Shown here: piece after piece, positions 35,311-43,860 of the stretch
Layout: each line of letters begins with the position of its first letter
How positions within the stretch are numbered: the first letter of the stretch is position 1
The notes under the pieces: generated by a model
What the model was told of the DNA's origin: nothing
What the model saw: only the letters and a program-made list of their open reading frames with translations
The model's database searches: none
Made by a program: the position numbers and the translations under genes
NCBI GenBank assembly: GCA_017522685.1
Contig: JAFWYN010000024.1
Location: 1 to 59,360 of the forward strand
Direction: 5' to 3'
DNA: 59,360 nt
DNA from: Lachnospiraceae bacterium
Lineage (GTDB): Bacteria; Bacillota_A; Clostridia; Lachnospirales; Lachnospiraceae

Positions 35311-35997
35311 CTATTTTGCTGCAGGATATTCGTTGCAAAGCAGACGATAGGGTGGTTCATCCTCTTCTATTTCCGGAAATCTTCCCACGGGAGGATTGAA
35401 TCGATTATCCGTATTGTCATCGTTACACTGACTGACCTCTCCCAAAAGCACCGGTCCGGTACCTTCTTCTACCTGAAAATCGTGGTACAAAAACTGTTGC
35501 ACGTGAATACTTTCACCGGGAGTCAAACGTATTAATGTGCCCGCCGGTACAGTATAGGTACGACCGTCCGTATGTACGGTTACATCGGACTCATAATCTA
35601 TTTCCTCATTTTCCAGAGAATTGTAGACACGAATCAATACATTGCCGCCGCCTCTGTTGATAATATCCTCGGTCTTGTACCAATGGAAGTGATTAGGTGC
35701 ATACTGACCTTCCTTCAGATACAAAATTTTCTCCGCATACACCTTGGGATACTTTTCCTGCATGTCACGGTTTCCATTCCGGATGGTTATCAAAGAAAAG
35801 CCAAACTTATCAAAATCATTACTGCCGTAATCCGTGATATCCCAGCCTAACATACAATCCCTCACTTCATCGTATTCATGACCCTTTGTCTGCCACTCCT
35901 CAGGAGTGAAATGACAAAAGGGCGGCAAATAGCAATGATACTTGATACACATTGCCTCCAGTTCCTTTAATGCTTTGTTGATTTCCGAACGCTTCAT
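35311..35997 (-). CDS. D-lyxose isomerase family protein
   Basis: The 228-residue cupin-fold protein shows the metal site HFHWYKTEDIINRGGG (two His and a Glu, near 103-118) and a further His in HVQQFLYHDF. D-lyxose ketol-isomerases of this family interconvert D-lyxose and D-xylulose and usually also D-mannose and D-fructose. With the following PfkB kinase it could feed mannose into fructose-6-phosphate; the window also has a beta-mannosidase. The pairing is inference. It starts behind a good AAGGAGG site. Confidence 0.85.
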   Translation of the reverse strand: MKRSEINKALKELEAMCIKYHCYLPPFCHFTPEEWQTKGHEYDEVRDCMLGWDITDYGSNDFDKFGFSLITIRNGNRDMQEKYPKVYAEKILYLKEGQYAPNHFHWYKTEDIINRGGGNVLIRVYNSLENEEIDYESDVTVHTDGRTYTVPAGTLIRLTPGESIHVQQFLYHDFQVEEGTGPVLLGEVSQCNDDNTDNRFNPPVGRFPEIEEDEPPYRLLCNEYPAAK

Positions 35998-36033
35998 GAA
36001 ATCGCCTCCTTATACCCTAAAATAACACTATTT

Positions 36034-36066
36034 CAAAAAGGCTTCCGGAGAACTCCCCGAAAGCCT
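36034..36066 (-). terminator. Terminator of the double-IreB gene
   Basis: AGGCTTCCGGAG (36039-36050) pairs with CTCCCCGAAAGCCT (36053-36066) with small mismatches, followed by a TTTTT run on the minus strand. It lies directly after the stop codon of the IreB-like gene. Confidence 0.8.
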
Positions 36067-36071
36067 ATTCT

Positions 36072-36524
36072 TTAATACATTCCTCTTCTTGAACTGATAT
36101 ATGCTCTGATTAACACATCACAATATTCCTTCACTGTATTTTCTGCAATCTTATTACGTGCCCCGTTTTTCACGGATACATAACTCACATCATCTGTTAC
36201 CAGGAATCCCACAATCTGTTTCACCGGGTCATACCCTGCACTTGTCATGGTTTGCAGTACAAACAATAAATTCTTCGCAGCCTGATAGGTATTGCCGGAA
36301 TACTCACTCATGGGCTGTCTGTTATAAAACACTTCCAGCATAAGCTTCAGAACTTCATCCCTGTCAAACTCCAACAACTTCATACGTGCATTATTCTTAC
36401 TGGTGATATAAGCAACATCTCCGGTCAGCAAATAACCAAGAAACTGATTATAGGCATCATAGTTATATTGCTTCATTGTCATATACGCGTTATCCAGCGC
36501 TTCGATAATACGAGTGTTTATCAT
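36072..36524 (-). CDS. Tandem IreB-domain protein
   Basis: The 150-residue product contains two copies of the IreB (UPF0297) domain, which is normally single and about 85-90 residues. Copy 1 (about 8-69) has YNQFLGYLLTGDVAYITSKNNARMKL and copy 2 (about 84-145) has YDPVKQIVGFLVTDDVSYVSVKNGARNKI. Both match the IreB core (NQIVGYxLSGDPAY followed by NNAR). IreB is a small phosphoprotein controlled by the Ser/Thr kinase IreK in enterococci. The N-terminal threonine-rich region of IreB is mostly lacking here. A fused duplicate would act as a built-in dimer. It is monocistronic with its own terminator. Confidence 0.75.
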   Translation of the reverse strand: MINTRIIEALDNAYMTMKQYNYDAYNQFLGYLLTGDVAYITSKNNARMKLLEFDRDEVLKLMLEVFYNRQPMSEYSGNTYQAAKNLLFVLQTMTSAGYDPVKQIVGFLVTDDVSYVSVKNGARNKIAENTVKEYCDVLIRAYISSRRGMY

Positions 36525-36699
36525 AAATAATCCCTTAATCTTTACCTTGTACTATGCTTCATCCCTCGTCATGCAGATACATGCTCCCAACATTCACATG
36601 ACTCGCATACATTTTACCACATCTTTACTGAAAATGATAGTCTTTGATAAAGTTTTTTCACTAAGCAGTTAATCTGCTTCTTATCAGTCCCCAAAACAA

Positions 36700-37143
36700 C
36701 TATTCCACCACTACCGTTCCGTCTTCCTTCACGGTGATGGTCATGTCATCTTTTACATAGTTCAAAAACTCTTCGCCCAGGCTGTCGATAACCGGCATGC
36801 TTACCTCATCCAGCCATACATCCGCTAACACGGCACCTGCTGCTGCCAGAGAATCAATGGGCTCAGAAAACAGCATACATGCAGGCTGTCTCTTCATAGA
36901 ACATGCACAGTACAGTACCAAGCCTCCTGTGGTGGATCCAATGGTACGGGGCAGGCACAATGCCTTACCAGCCATCTGCTTACCATAAAGGTCCGGATTG
37001 TTCTGATCACCGCAGGTAGCCTTCTTATCGCCAAACTGTAATGCCTTTTGGAATGAAGCCAGTGTATTTAAGCCACCGTGAGAAACCACTGCGGGTGCAG
37101 ATACGGTACCGTGAGCTACGATTCTTCCTTTAAACTCTTTCAT
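36700..37143 (-). CDS. Aconitase X small (swivel) subunit, DUF126
   Basis: A 147-residue aconitase X swivel-domain protein with the GTVSAPAVVSHGGLNTLASF start, LYGKQMAGKALCLPRTIGSTTGGLVLYCACSM (near 52-83) and a short C-terminal beta part. It pairs with the large subunit upstream (one-base overlap). Aconitase X enzymes are dehydratases: cis-3-hydroxy-L-proline dehydratase in some bacteria, and mevalonate 5-phosphate dehydratase in archaea. Which substrate applies here is unknown. Confidence 0.85.
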   Translation of the reverse strand: MKEFKGRIVAHGTVSAPAVVSHGGLNTLASFQKALQFGDKKATCGDQNNPDLYGKQMAGKALCLPRTIGSTTGGLVLYCACSMKRQPACMLFSEPIDSLAAAGAVLADVWLDEVSMPVIDSLGEEFLNYVKDDMTITVKEDGTVVVE

Positions 37144-38420
37144 TACTTGCCACCTCCCTTGGTAATCTGCTCTAAGATTTCTGCGTCCGTATAATATCTG
37201 GCACTGGTATAGGTACGCAGCTTATTGCTGGAGGTGATAACCGGCATCTTCTCACTTAAAGGATTGTTCATATACATCAGCGGACAGATATAAGAAGTAA
37301 TTACTCCTGCTTCCTTCAAGATAGCCGCATAGGGTGTTTCCTCAAACTTCTTTAACACTGCAGGGGCTGCGGTAAATACGGTAGGAATACAAACCTTGTT
37401 TTTTCCTTCTGCCTTTAATGCTTCCTGAATCTTCCCCGTCCAATCAGTCAGCTGCTCCAGACTCATATGAGGACAACCCATGAAGCAAAGCTTAGGTCTG
37501 GCTTCCTTATTCTTCCAAATCACAGGGTAGCTCTTATATACTCTTTCCAGCTCAGCATCATCTACCACATAAACCTGCGCGCCTTCTTCAATCAGGCTTT
37601 CGCCCATCTGAACCGCCTCCGGAGTGATATTTTCCACATGATACAAGCCCACTGCACCGTTGGAAGCAGTCGCTGCACCAAAGTCCTTTAAATAAGTCTT
37701 TGCGGCATCATTCAACTCTCCGCCAAGCCACTTATCCAAACCTACGATATAAGGCACATCTTCCATGACCTTCATACCGATGGCTGAGCCTAAAAGCTGT
37801 GCCTCCGGCTTCTTAGTGGTTTCAATCTTTACAATCCATTTTGCCGTTCTTCCTTCATCAGTGAGTAAGCCGAAATAAGGTACATAACCCAGCACAGAAC
37901 CCATCAAATCGATGATACCGGAGTTACGGTTACATCTGGCACCTAATACGGAATTAGCATATACTACAGCAGAAGATTCGGACCAGGAAAGCACCTCGCC
38001 CATGGCAGGGGTATTGCCCACCTCATCCATATAGCAGGTACAGGTAAATGCATCCTTTTCCATCAGCCCCAACTGATTTAACTGCACTTCATATTCTTCC
38101 TGTCTGGAATACATGAAGTTCTTAAAGATAAAGTTCTGTAAGAAATTACTTGGCACGTTAGGATCCAATGGTCTTGGGTCCGCAGAAAACTTCTGGGTGG
38201 AAAGATTGCCTGCCTCAATCAGCTTATCCATCAGCTCATACACGGGCTTTAATGCCTTCAATCCAAAGGAAGTAACCAAATGATTGTACTTGCTGGTCAC
38301 AGGCACCATAGCATCTGCTCCAAAAAGCTCACCATAGCGGATTAATGTTTTCATGATACGTGCCAGCACATCGCCTTTTTCGCCATCCAATATGGCCTGT
38401 TGTTCTTTTGTTAAATTCAC
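37143..38420 (-). CDS. Aconitase X large subunit, DUF521
   Basis: A 425-residue aconitase X catalytic subunit that starts MNLTKEQQAILDGEKGDVLARIMKTLIRYGELFGA. Conserved cysteine-bearing segments include FTCTCYMDEVGNTPAMGEVLSWSESSAVVYANSVLGARCNRN (near 139-180) and LCFMGCPHMSLEQL. These normally bind a metal or Fe-S cluster for dehydration. The pair is split here as in two-subunit bacterial types. It lies 15 bases after an FAD/FMN reductase gene, so all three probably form a catabolic pathway. Confidence 0.87.
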   Translation of the reverse strand: MNLTKEQQAILDGEKGDVLARIMKTLIRYGELFGADAMVPVTSKYNHLVTSFGLKALKPVYELMDKLIEAGNLSTQKFSADPRPLDPNVPSNFLQNFIFKNFMYSRQEEYEVQLNQLGLMEKDAFTCTCYMDEVGNTPAMGEVLSWSESSAVVYANSVLGARCNRNSGIIDLMGSVLGYVPYFGLLTDEGRTAKWIVKIETTKKPEAQLLGSAIGMKVMEDVPYIVGLDKWLGGELNDAAKTYLKDFGAATASNGAVGLYHVENITPEAVQMGESLIEEGAQVYVVDDAELERVYKSYPVIWKNKEARPKLCFMGCPHMSLEQLTDWTGKIQEALKAEGKNKVCIPTVFTAAPAVLKKFEETPYAAILKEAGVITSYICPLMYMNNPLSEKMPVITSSNKLRTYTSARYYTDAEILEQITKGGGK

Positions 38421-38435
38421 GTCACTTTCCCTCCG

Positions 38436-40490
38436 TTAAATCTTCATGGCTGCTTCATAAGCACCCCAAATGACGGTTCTTAAGTTACCGATATCCTTAC
38501 AATCGCCTACCAGATATACATCCTTGCCTCTCTTCACCAAAGGATTGGAAATATATCCTGCTGAGCTGATGACACTGTCGCAGTGAATCTTAATATCCAT
38601 ACCGCTCTTATCCTTACAAAGAATTCTGTCATCCAGTACTTCCTTTAAGGTGGTATTCAGATATACAGGTACCTTATGTAATGCGAACCACTCTCTCAAA
38701 TAAGAGCTGTTTGCCAGACAAACACCCTTCTGAGCCACCAAATCGTCCTTCATTTCCACGATAATGGGCTTCTTACCCTGCAGTGCCAGCTCATAAGCGA
38801 TTTCACAACCGGTGAGACCGCCACCTATAACAGCTACCGTTTCGCCAACCGGTGTGCCTGTCAAATAATCGCAAGCCTCCACCATCTTCTCGTGTCCCGG
38901 TACCTTCTTCAGTACTCTTGCCTTGGAACCGGTAGCCACAATAACAGGTCTGCCGGCAAATTCAGCCACGTCCTTTACCTCTTTATTCAGCTGTACTTCG
39001 ATGTCTAAATCCACCATCTGCTTCTTGTACCAAGCCAGCAAGTCACGCAACTTACCCTTATAGCTTTCCGCACCGGCTGCTATGAAAGCACCGCCCAGTT
39101 CACCGGTCTTTTCACAGATGACGGGATCATGACCACGCAGCTTCAATACTCTTGCCGCTTCCATACCACCGATACCGCCACCGATGATATATACCTTTCT
39201 GGGATTGGTAGTGGGTACAATTTTGTGCTTATTTGTCTGCATGGTTTCCGCATTTACCGCGCAACGTGCCAGATGCAGGGAATCACTCAAATCCTGATCA
39301 TTTGGAACACCCTTGTAATGGCACATATTAAAGCATCCGTTATGGCAAAGAATACAAGGACGGATATCCTCTTCCCTGCCTTCCATGAGCTTGGTCACCC
39401 ATTCCTGATCCGCCAGGAAAGGACGGGCAAAACCTGCACCATCGATACGGCCATCCTTAATGGCATCTGCTGCCACTCTGGGGTCCATACGTCCCGCACA
39501 AACAACGGGGATATCCACAAATTTACGAATATGTGCCACATCCTCTAAGTTACAGTTTTCAGGCATGTAAATAGGGGGATGCGCCCAGTACCATGCATCG
39601 TAGGTACCATTGTCACAGTTCAACATATCATAACCTGCATCCTGCAGATATTTTGCCGCCTTTTCGGACTCTTCCATATCACGGCCCACTTCCGTATATT
39701 CTTCTCCCGGAAGAGCACCCTGTCTGAAGCCCTTGGTCTTGGACTCTACACTGTAACGCAGAGAAACGGGGAAATCCGCACCGCAGACTCTTTTGATTTC
39801 TCTTACGATTTCTACCGCGAAACGATAGCGGTTCTCGAAGCTTCCGCCGTATTCATCTTCACGCTGGTTGATATATTTCAAAGTAAACTGGTCTAATAAA
39901 TATCCTTCATGTACTGCATGGATTTCCACACCATCCACGCCGGCATTCTGAAGTAGCTTCGCGGTCTTACCAAAAGCAGTGATAAATTGCTGAATTTCTT
40001 CTACAGTCATCTCTCTGGAAGGCACCTTATCCGACCAACGGTTAGGAGAAGGACTGGGTGCAGCGGTAATCTTGTCCAGATTCATAATGGGCTTAGACAA
40101 TACATTCAGTGCCTTATTGGTATATAAGGTCTCCATCAGATGGTCGATGGTGAAGGAACGTCCAAATCCGGCAGTCAGCTGTACAAACAGCTTGGCACCG
40201 GTTTCATGAAACTTGGGCATCCATTTCTTCAGCTTACGATACATGCCTCTCTTTCTGTGCAACCACTGACCCAACATAGGGTTATACACCGGCTGACAGC
40301 CCGGCAGTACCAGACCACAGTTGTTCTTTGCCACTTCCATAATAAATTCGGCCCCCGCCTTATCGAAGTGGTTGATTTCCATCCAGCCCAAAAGATTTGT
40401 TCCACCCATGGAAGTCATAACCACACGGTTCTTGATTTCACAATTACCAATTTTCCATGGTGTAAACAAGGGCTCTAATCTTTGTTCCAT
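38436..40490 (-). CDS. Old-yellow-enzyme-type NADH:flavin oxidoreductase with Fe-S and FAD domains
   Basis: The 684-residue protein resembles 2-enoate reductase, BaiCD and trimethylamine dehydrogenase. Residues about 1-370 are a TIM barrel that binds FMN. CILCHNGCFNMC with a later cysteine (near 379-412) provides the 4Fe-4S site. The C-terminal half has two dinucleotide motifs, YIIGGGIGGMEAARVL and VAVIGGGLTGCEIAYEL. Members reduce carbon-carbon double bonds of unsaturated acids, sterols or other compounds. With the aconitase X pair downstream it could reduce an enoate made by the dehydratase; the substrate remains unknown. Confidence 0.9.
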   Translation of the reverse strand: MEQRLEPLFTPWKIGNCEIKNRVVMTSMGGTNLLGWMEINHFDKAGAEFIMEVAKNNCGLVLPGCQPVYNPMLGQWLHRKRGMYRKLKKWMPKFHETGAKLFVQLTAGFGRSFTIDHLMETLYTNKALNVLSKPIMNLDKITAAPSPSPNRWSDKVPSREMTVEEIQQFITAFGKTAKLLQNAGVDGVEIHAVHEGYLLDQFTLKYINQREDEYGGSFENRYRFAVEIVREIKRVCGADFPVSLRYSVESKTKGFRQGALPGEEYTEVGRDMEESEKAAKYLQDAGYDMLNCDNGTYDAWYWAHPPIYMPENCNLEDVAHIRKFVDIPVVCAGRMDPRVAADAIKDGRIDGAGFARPFLADQEWVTKLMEGREEDIRPCILCHNGCFNMCHYKGVPNDQDLSDSLHLARCAVNAETMQTNKHKIVPTTNPRKVYIIGGGIGGMEAARVLKLRGHDPVICEKTGELGGAFIAAGAESYKGKLRDLLAWYKKQMVDLDIEVQLNKEVKDVAEFAGRPVIVATGSKARVLKKVPGHEKMVEACDYLTGTPVGETVAVIGGGLTGCEIAYELALQGKKPIIVEMKDDLVAQKGVCLANSSYLREWFALHKVPVYLNTTLKEVLDDRILCKDKSGMDIKIHCDSVISSAGYISNPLVKRGKDVYLVGDCKDIGNLRTVIWGAYEAAMKI

Positions 40491-40532
40491 TGCAAATACC
40501 TCCTTTGTATTTTACCTTCTCTTTAAATTTCT

Positions 40533-40883
40533 CTATAATTCACCCAGCATTATCACTATAATCAATAATAAAAACAATAAAAACTTACCGGCAATCTCAC
40601 CGAGCGAAGCATTTTCCAAAAACTCGAATAAACTCTCTTCGTCACGATATCTTCTGTTCGTTCCCTCATCCCATTCATCTATTACAGGATGTTTTTCAAT
40701 ATCAAAAGACTTGATTGCTTGAACATCCGGGTCAACTTTCTTAGAATCATCCTCTATTCTCTCGATCACATCCCGTATATTATTCGTCGTACCACATTCC
40801 GGGCATATCATATCCGCTCCGGTTTCTCCACGTTTCACCTGAAATTCCTGTTCACAGGAATAGCATTTTACTACGTATATCAT
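40533..40883 (-). CDS. Zinc-ribbon membrane protein, paralogue 1
   Basis: A 116-residue protein with an N-terminal zinc ribbon (CYSCEQEF and CPECGTTNN, near residues 7-34), an acidic linker with DPDVQAIKSFDIEKHPVIDE, and one C-terminal membrane helix. It is clearly a paralogue of the next protein (about half the residues are shared). Function unknown; membrane-anchored zinc ribbons of this size are common in Clostridia. Confidence 0.75.
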   Translation of the reverse strand: MIYVVKCYSCEQEFQVKRGETGADMICPECGTTNNIRDVIERIEDDSKKVDPDVQAIKSFDIEKHPVIDEWDEGTNRRYRDEESLFEFLENASLGEIAGKFLLFLLLIIVIMLGEL

Positions 40884-40914
40884 AGTCTCTCCTTAAAGCC
40901 TTCTCTTCTTTGTT

Positions 40915-41256
40915 CTATAAACGACCCGCTATATAGATTATATACCCGAAAAACACTACCACTGCTATTATGATAAAAAGAATAATACCTAAAACAATCC
41001 TTACTGCCTTGTTTTCTAAGGCAAACTTCATGTATTCTTCCTCACTTAGTTCATTAAGTAATGGATGCTCAGATATATCAAAATCCTTAATAGCCTGCAA
41101 ATCAGGATCTATGGTTTTTTCTTCTTCGATTCTCTCAATGACATCCCTGATATTGTTCACTTTCCCGCAATCAGGGCATATAAAATCAGCGCCGTTTTCC
41201 TCCCGTTTTACCTCAAAATTCTTTTCGCAATGAAAGCATTTTACTATGTATTTCAT
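40915..41256 (-). CDS. Zinc-ribbon membrane protein, paralogue 2
   Basis: The 113-residue product mirrors its neighbour: CFHCEKNF and CPDCGKVNN zinc ribbon near residues 7-34, NNIRDVIERIEEE, DPDLQAIKDFDISEHPLLNE, then one membrane helix. It lies 31 bases upstream of paralogue 1. A third, shorter copy is at 42150-42302. Together they look like a recent tandem family with the DUF1295 gene inserted between. Confidence 0.75.
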   Translation of the reverse strand: MKYIVKCFHCEKNFEVKREENGADFICPDCGKVNNIRDVIERIEEEKTIDPDLQAIKDFDISEHPLLNELSEEEYMKFALENKAVRIVLGIILFIIIAVVVFFGYIIYIAGRL

Positions 41257-41275
41257 CTTCTCCCCCTCAAAGTTA

Positions 41276-42115
41276 CTAGCCTACCAGCCATTTATACTTG
41301 GCTACACTGTACAAAGGCACCAGGGGAATCAGGATAGGCACTTTCTTCACATAGGCCTGATATTCCGGGTCTTCTCCGTAGTTACGGTTCTGACGAAGCT
41401 CCAGTCTTCTGGCACCGCCAAACATAATGTAAACGATACAAATATATCCGAATGCAGCTGCAATCCACTGCCATACGCTGGCGTAGATATTGATACCGGA
41501 TACGAATACACCGGTCCAGAACAATACTTCGCCTAAGTAATTAGGACATCTTACGATTTTATATAAACCGCTGTCGCAGAAACGGTTGGGATTTTTCTTC
41601 TTGGCAGCACTTTTCTGCATATCTGCAGTGGACTCCAAAAGAATACCCAGTGCCATGATTACTGCACCGATAACCGTCACAATATTAGCATCTGCGAAAT
41701 CGCCAAAGCCATCTCTTTTAGCAGCCTCTAATCGGAACAACAGAGGTGATACCTGCAACGCATACAACAAAGCACAGCTGGTCCAAATGCTGATCTTTGC
41801 CACCATCTTCATGGTGGAGCCATCTTTAATCTCCTTCTTCATGGTACTGCGGTAGGATGCACTCTTAATCTCTCGAATCAACAGATATCCTCCCAAGCGG
41901 CAGCCATATACCAAAAACAGGAGGCACATCAATGTGGTACCCCAATCCAGCACGCCGAAGTACATGATAAACATTGCCAGTCCCATCACTGCAACTGAGA
42001 AGCCATAGCCCAAGGATATAAAGTACACGTACTTATAAAATCCCACCGCACTGACCACCAATGCAATCGCAATCAAAACCAGAAAGCCTAATCCAAATGA
42101 TTCTAAAAAGCCCAT
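41276..42115 (-). CDS. DUF1295 / steroid 5-alpha-reductase-like membrane protein
   Basis: A 279-residue membrane protein with about seven helices. The C-terminal part carries the family pattern FCDSGLYKIVRCPNYLGEVLFWTGVF (near 185-210) and a REYEx-like tail YGEDPEYQAYVKKVPILIPL. It is related to NADPH-dependent steroid 5-alpha reductases and isoprenylcysteine-type methyltransferases, so a reductase or methyltransferase acting on lipid-like substrates is plausible. No further evidence ties it to steroids. It lies between copies of the zinc-ribbon membrane proteins. Confidence 0.8.
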   Translation of the reverse strand: MGFLESFGLGFLVLIAIALVVSAVGFYKYVYFISLGYGFSVAVMGLAMFIMYFGVLDWGTTLMCLLFLVYGCRLGGYLLIREIKSASYRSTMKKEIKDGSTMKMVAKISIWTSCALLYALQVSPLLFRLEAAKRDGFGDFADANIVTVIGAVIMALGILLESTADMQKSAAKKKNPNRFCDSGLYKIVRCPNYLGEVLFWTGVFVSGINIYASVWQWIAAAFGYICIVYIMFGGARRLELRQNRNYGEDPEYQAYVKKVPILIPLVPLYSVAKYKWLVG

Positions 42116-42149
42116 TCCTCTACCTCCTTATATTCCTATAGATTTCCTA

Positions 42150-42302
42150 CTAAACCGGTACAAACATTAACCTAAGCATTCTCAAAATGCCCAAAATAAC
42201 CAGAACAACAAGTGCTATCACAATCATTTTGGTTCTTTCATTTTCTTCCCTTTTTACTTCGAATTCCTTGTCGCAACAGAAGCATTTTACTATATGTTTC
42301 AT
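42150..42302 (-). CDS. Short zinc-ribbon-like membrane protein, paralogue 3
   Basis: A 50-residue product, MKHIVKCFCCDKEFEVKREE followed by one membrane helix (about residues 26-45). The first 20 residues match the two paralogues at 40533-41256, but the second CxxC and the acidic linker are gone, so a complete zinc ribbon cannot form. GGGAG precedes the start at a short distance. It could be a degenerated copy or a minimal functional member; its frame is open and it keeps the membrane segment. Confidence 0.6.
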   Translation of the reverse strand: MKHIVKCFCCDKEFEVKREENERTKMIVIALVVLVILGILRMLRLMFVPV

Positions 42303-42418
42303 ATGCACTCCCAAAGCATTTTTGACATCCTCACCAATTCCTTTCCACCTGTATTTATTCTATAATAAAAGCGAGGAAAAAACAACCGATTTGTGTCTTT
42401 TCCTCGATTCTCTTCTCA

Positions 42419-43261
42419 TTATATACAAGGTTTTTCTTCCAAAAAGGGCGAATACATCATAACAGCGGAATTCTTCACAATACAACGCTCCTCCAAAAGC
42501 TCTCCCGCACCGTCATATTGCTGTTGATACAACTCATTATGACGGGTATAACCACCCCAAAAAGTACTACGCATTTCATGATTCCGCTCAACAATCTCAT
42601 ACCGATACCGGGGCGCTCTCGTAACTCTCCATTCTCCTTCCAGATACTCCTCGCCCACATGAACAAACAGCTGATACGTATCGTTGGTATTATTCTGAAT
42701 CATCAGGTCTCCGTGAGGATAAAAACAGGTAGCACCGCTTCCAAAGGGCTGGGTTCTGTTGGAATCCGGAAACACATCGTAGCCATGGCGGTGACGCTCC
42801 ACCACCGTCAGCGGTGTATGTACAGTCATCCAGAAAATCAAGTTAGATAACTGGCATAATCCGCCGCCCACTCCCGGTTCAAAGCCCCCGTTCTTTAAAA
42901 TCATGCCCTTCACATATCCTTTTCGGGCAGAAGGCTTTCCTATCAATTTCCAATAACTGAACACTTCCCCGGGACGAATCACGATACCATCTAAACACTG
43001 CGTGGCGATTTTCAAGTTAATCACCTTGTTTTCCTGTAGCCACATGTCCACATCCTTTAACTTACGCAGTAAAATGGTCTTATGGGCATAATATCGGTAA
43101 GGTAAGGGTTCCTCCTGTCTTTCTTTCGCAAAACACCGGTCCATCTTCCACCAAATCCATTTGCGTAACATACCATAATAGCATCTTCCCAGCTTAATGC
43201 GTAAATTGGAACGTTTCTTGGGTCTCTCTACACCTGCATATGATTTCCATACCTTCTTCAT
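42419..43261 (-). CDS. VanW-family protein
   Basis: The 280-residue product has the VanW core: GEVFSYWKLIGKPSARKGYVKGMILKNGGFEPGVGGGLCQLSNLIFW near 97-143, followed by HTPLTVVERHRHGYDVFPDSNRTQPFGSGATCFYPHGDLMIQNNT. VanW occurs next to vancomycin resistance genes but its role is not defined; no van genes are here. I chose the ATG at 43261, right after GGAGGAAGATT. Promoter TTGACA-17-TACTAT lies at 43340-43368. Confidence 0.87.
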   Translation of the reverse strand: MKKVWKSYAGVERPKKRSNLRIKLGRCYYGMLRKWIWWKMDRCFAKERQEEPLPYRYYAHKTILLRKLKDVDMWLQENKVINLKIATQCLDGIVIRPGEVFSYWKLIGKPSARKGYVKGMILKNGGFEPGVGGGLCQLSNLIFWMTVHTPLTVVERHRHGYDVFPDSNRTQPFGSGATCFYPHGDLMIQNNTNDTYQLFVHVGEEYLEGEWRVTRAPRYRYEIVERNHEMRSTFWGGYTRHNELYQQQYDGAGELLEERCIVKNSAVMMYSPFLEEKPCI

Positions 43262-43339
43262 AATCTTCCTCCTCATGTTATCTGCTATCCCTTTGGAAAT
43301 AATTCTTACCAGCTTGTCGGTTTACATTTGTATACCCAT

Positions 43340-43368
43340 ATAGTAGCATCAGGGTGCACGGTTGTCAA
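43340..43368 (-). promoter_or_regulatory. Promoter of the vanW-like gene
   Basis: Minus-strand -35 TTGACA (43368-43363) and -10 TACTAT (43345-43340) with a 17-base spacer; a strong housekeeping promoter. Confidence 0.75.
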
Positions 43369-43404
43369 CCTCTTTTTGTTAAAATATTTATTCTTCTAAG
43401 AAAT

Positions 43405-43464
43405 AAAAAAGCAGGCCATTTTCCGACCCACTTTCTAATGCATTTTTTCTATTCCACCTGCTTT
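43405..43464 (-). terminator. Terminator overlapping the end of the 78-residue gene
   Basis: AAAGCAGG (43464-43457, within the last codons of the gene) pairs with CCTGCTTT (43415-43408), and TTTTTT follows. The loop is long with a minor inner helix. Confidence 0.55.
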
Positions 43465-43685
43465 GATTTTTCCTTCAGTTTTTTCAGATACTGAAGCTTC
43501 AGTTCATTTTCTTCCTCTAAACTTTTTATCTCTTCCTTCAGATAATCCACATATTCCCTGGCCAATTTCACGCCTCCGCGGACTGCCACATCCGAATGTT
43601 GCTCCATCTCCTCCAGCCACTGTAATAGCGACTTCTCCCTGATTTCATTGTAAGTATTGTCCACGGTTCCGAATATATTTTTCAT
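43449..43685 (-). CDS. Small coiled-coil protein, 78 residues
   Basis: The product starts MKNIFGTVDNTYNEIREKSLL and consists mainly of charged helix, with a coiled coil at the C-terminus (YLKEEIKSLEEENELKLQYLKKLKEK). The ATG at 43685 follows GGGAG by nine bases. No family recognised. It is divergent from hisD, whose promoter lies 78 bases away, and has its own terminator, part of which overlaps its coding end. Confidence 0.6.
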   Translation of the reverse strand: MKNIFGTVDNTYNEIREKSLLQWLEEMEQHSDVAVRGGVKLAREYVDYLKEEIKSLEEENELKLQYLKKLKEKSKQVE

Positions 43686-43762
43686 GGTATTCATCTCCCT
43701 ATCTGCATTCATTCAGCTTCTTTATGTATTTTAACACACTTTCCCATTTTGTAAAATTCTTC

Positions 43763-43791
43763 TTGACAGAATATTCCATTGCTGTTATTCT
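43763..43791 (+). promoter_or_regulatory. Promoter of hisD
   Basis: -35 TTGACA (43763-43768), 17-base spacer and -10 TATTCT (43786-43791). Transcription would start near 43799, only about 23 bases before the terminator hairpin at 43822. Confidence 0.75.
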
Positions 43792-43821
43792 AACCTTGAT
43801 ATTAGACGAAAGGTCTGATCC

Positions 43822-43860
43822 ACGCTTGTTAGGGAAAATTTCTCTGACAGGCGTTTTTTT
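43822..43860 (+). terminator. Intrinsic terminator in the hisD leader
   Basis: ACGCTTGTTAGGGA (43822-43835) pairs with TCTCTGACAGGCGT (43841-43854), 14 pairs with three G-U, then TTTTTTT and more T residues. It lies between the hisD promoter and its ribosome binding site (AAGGAGG at 43928-43934), so it must be bypassed for hisD expression. A short AGAC-GTCT inverted repeat lies just upstream. I found no T-box, His-rich leader peptide or known riboswitch. Confidence 0.75.

Noticed and set aside
38436..42115. Steroid-reducing gene cluster (flavin reductase plus 5-alpha-reductase-like protein)
   Set aside because: The two genes are separated by zinc-ribbon genes, and the flavoprotein is tied to aconitase X genes. 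Family resemblance alone does not support a steroid role.
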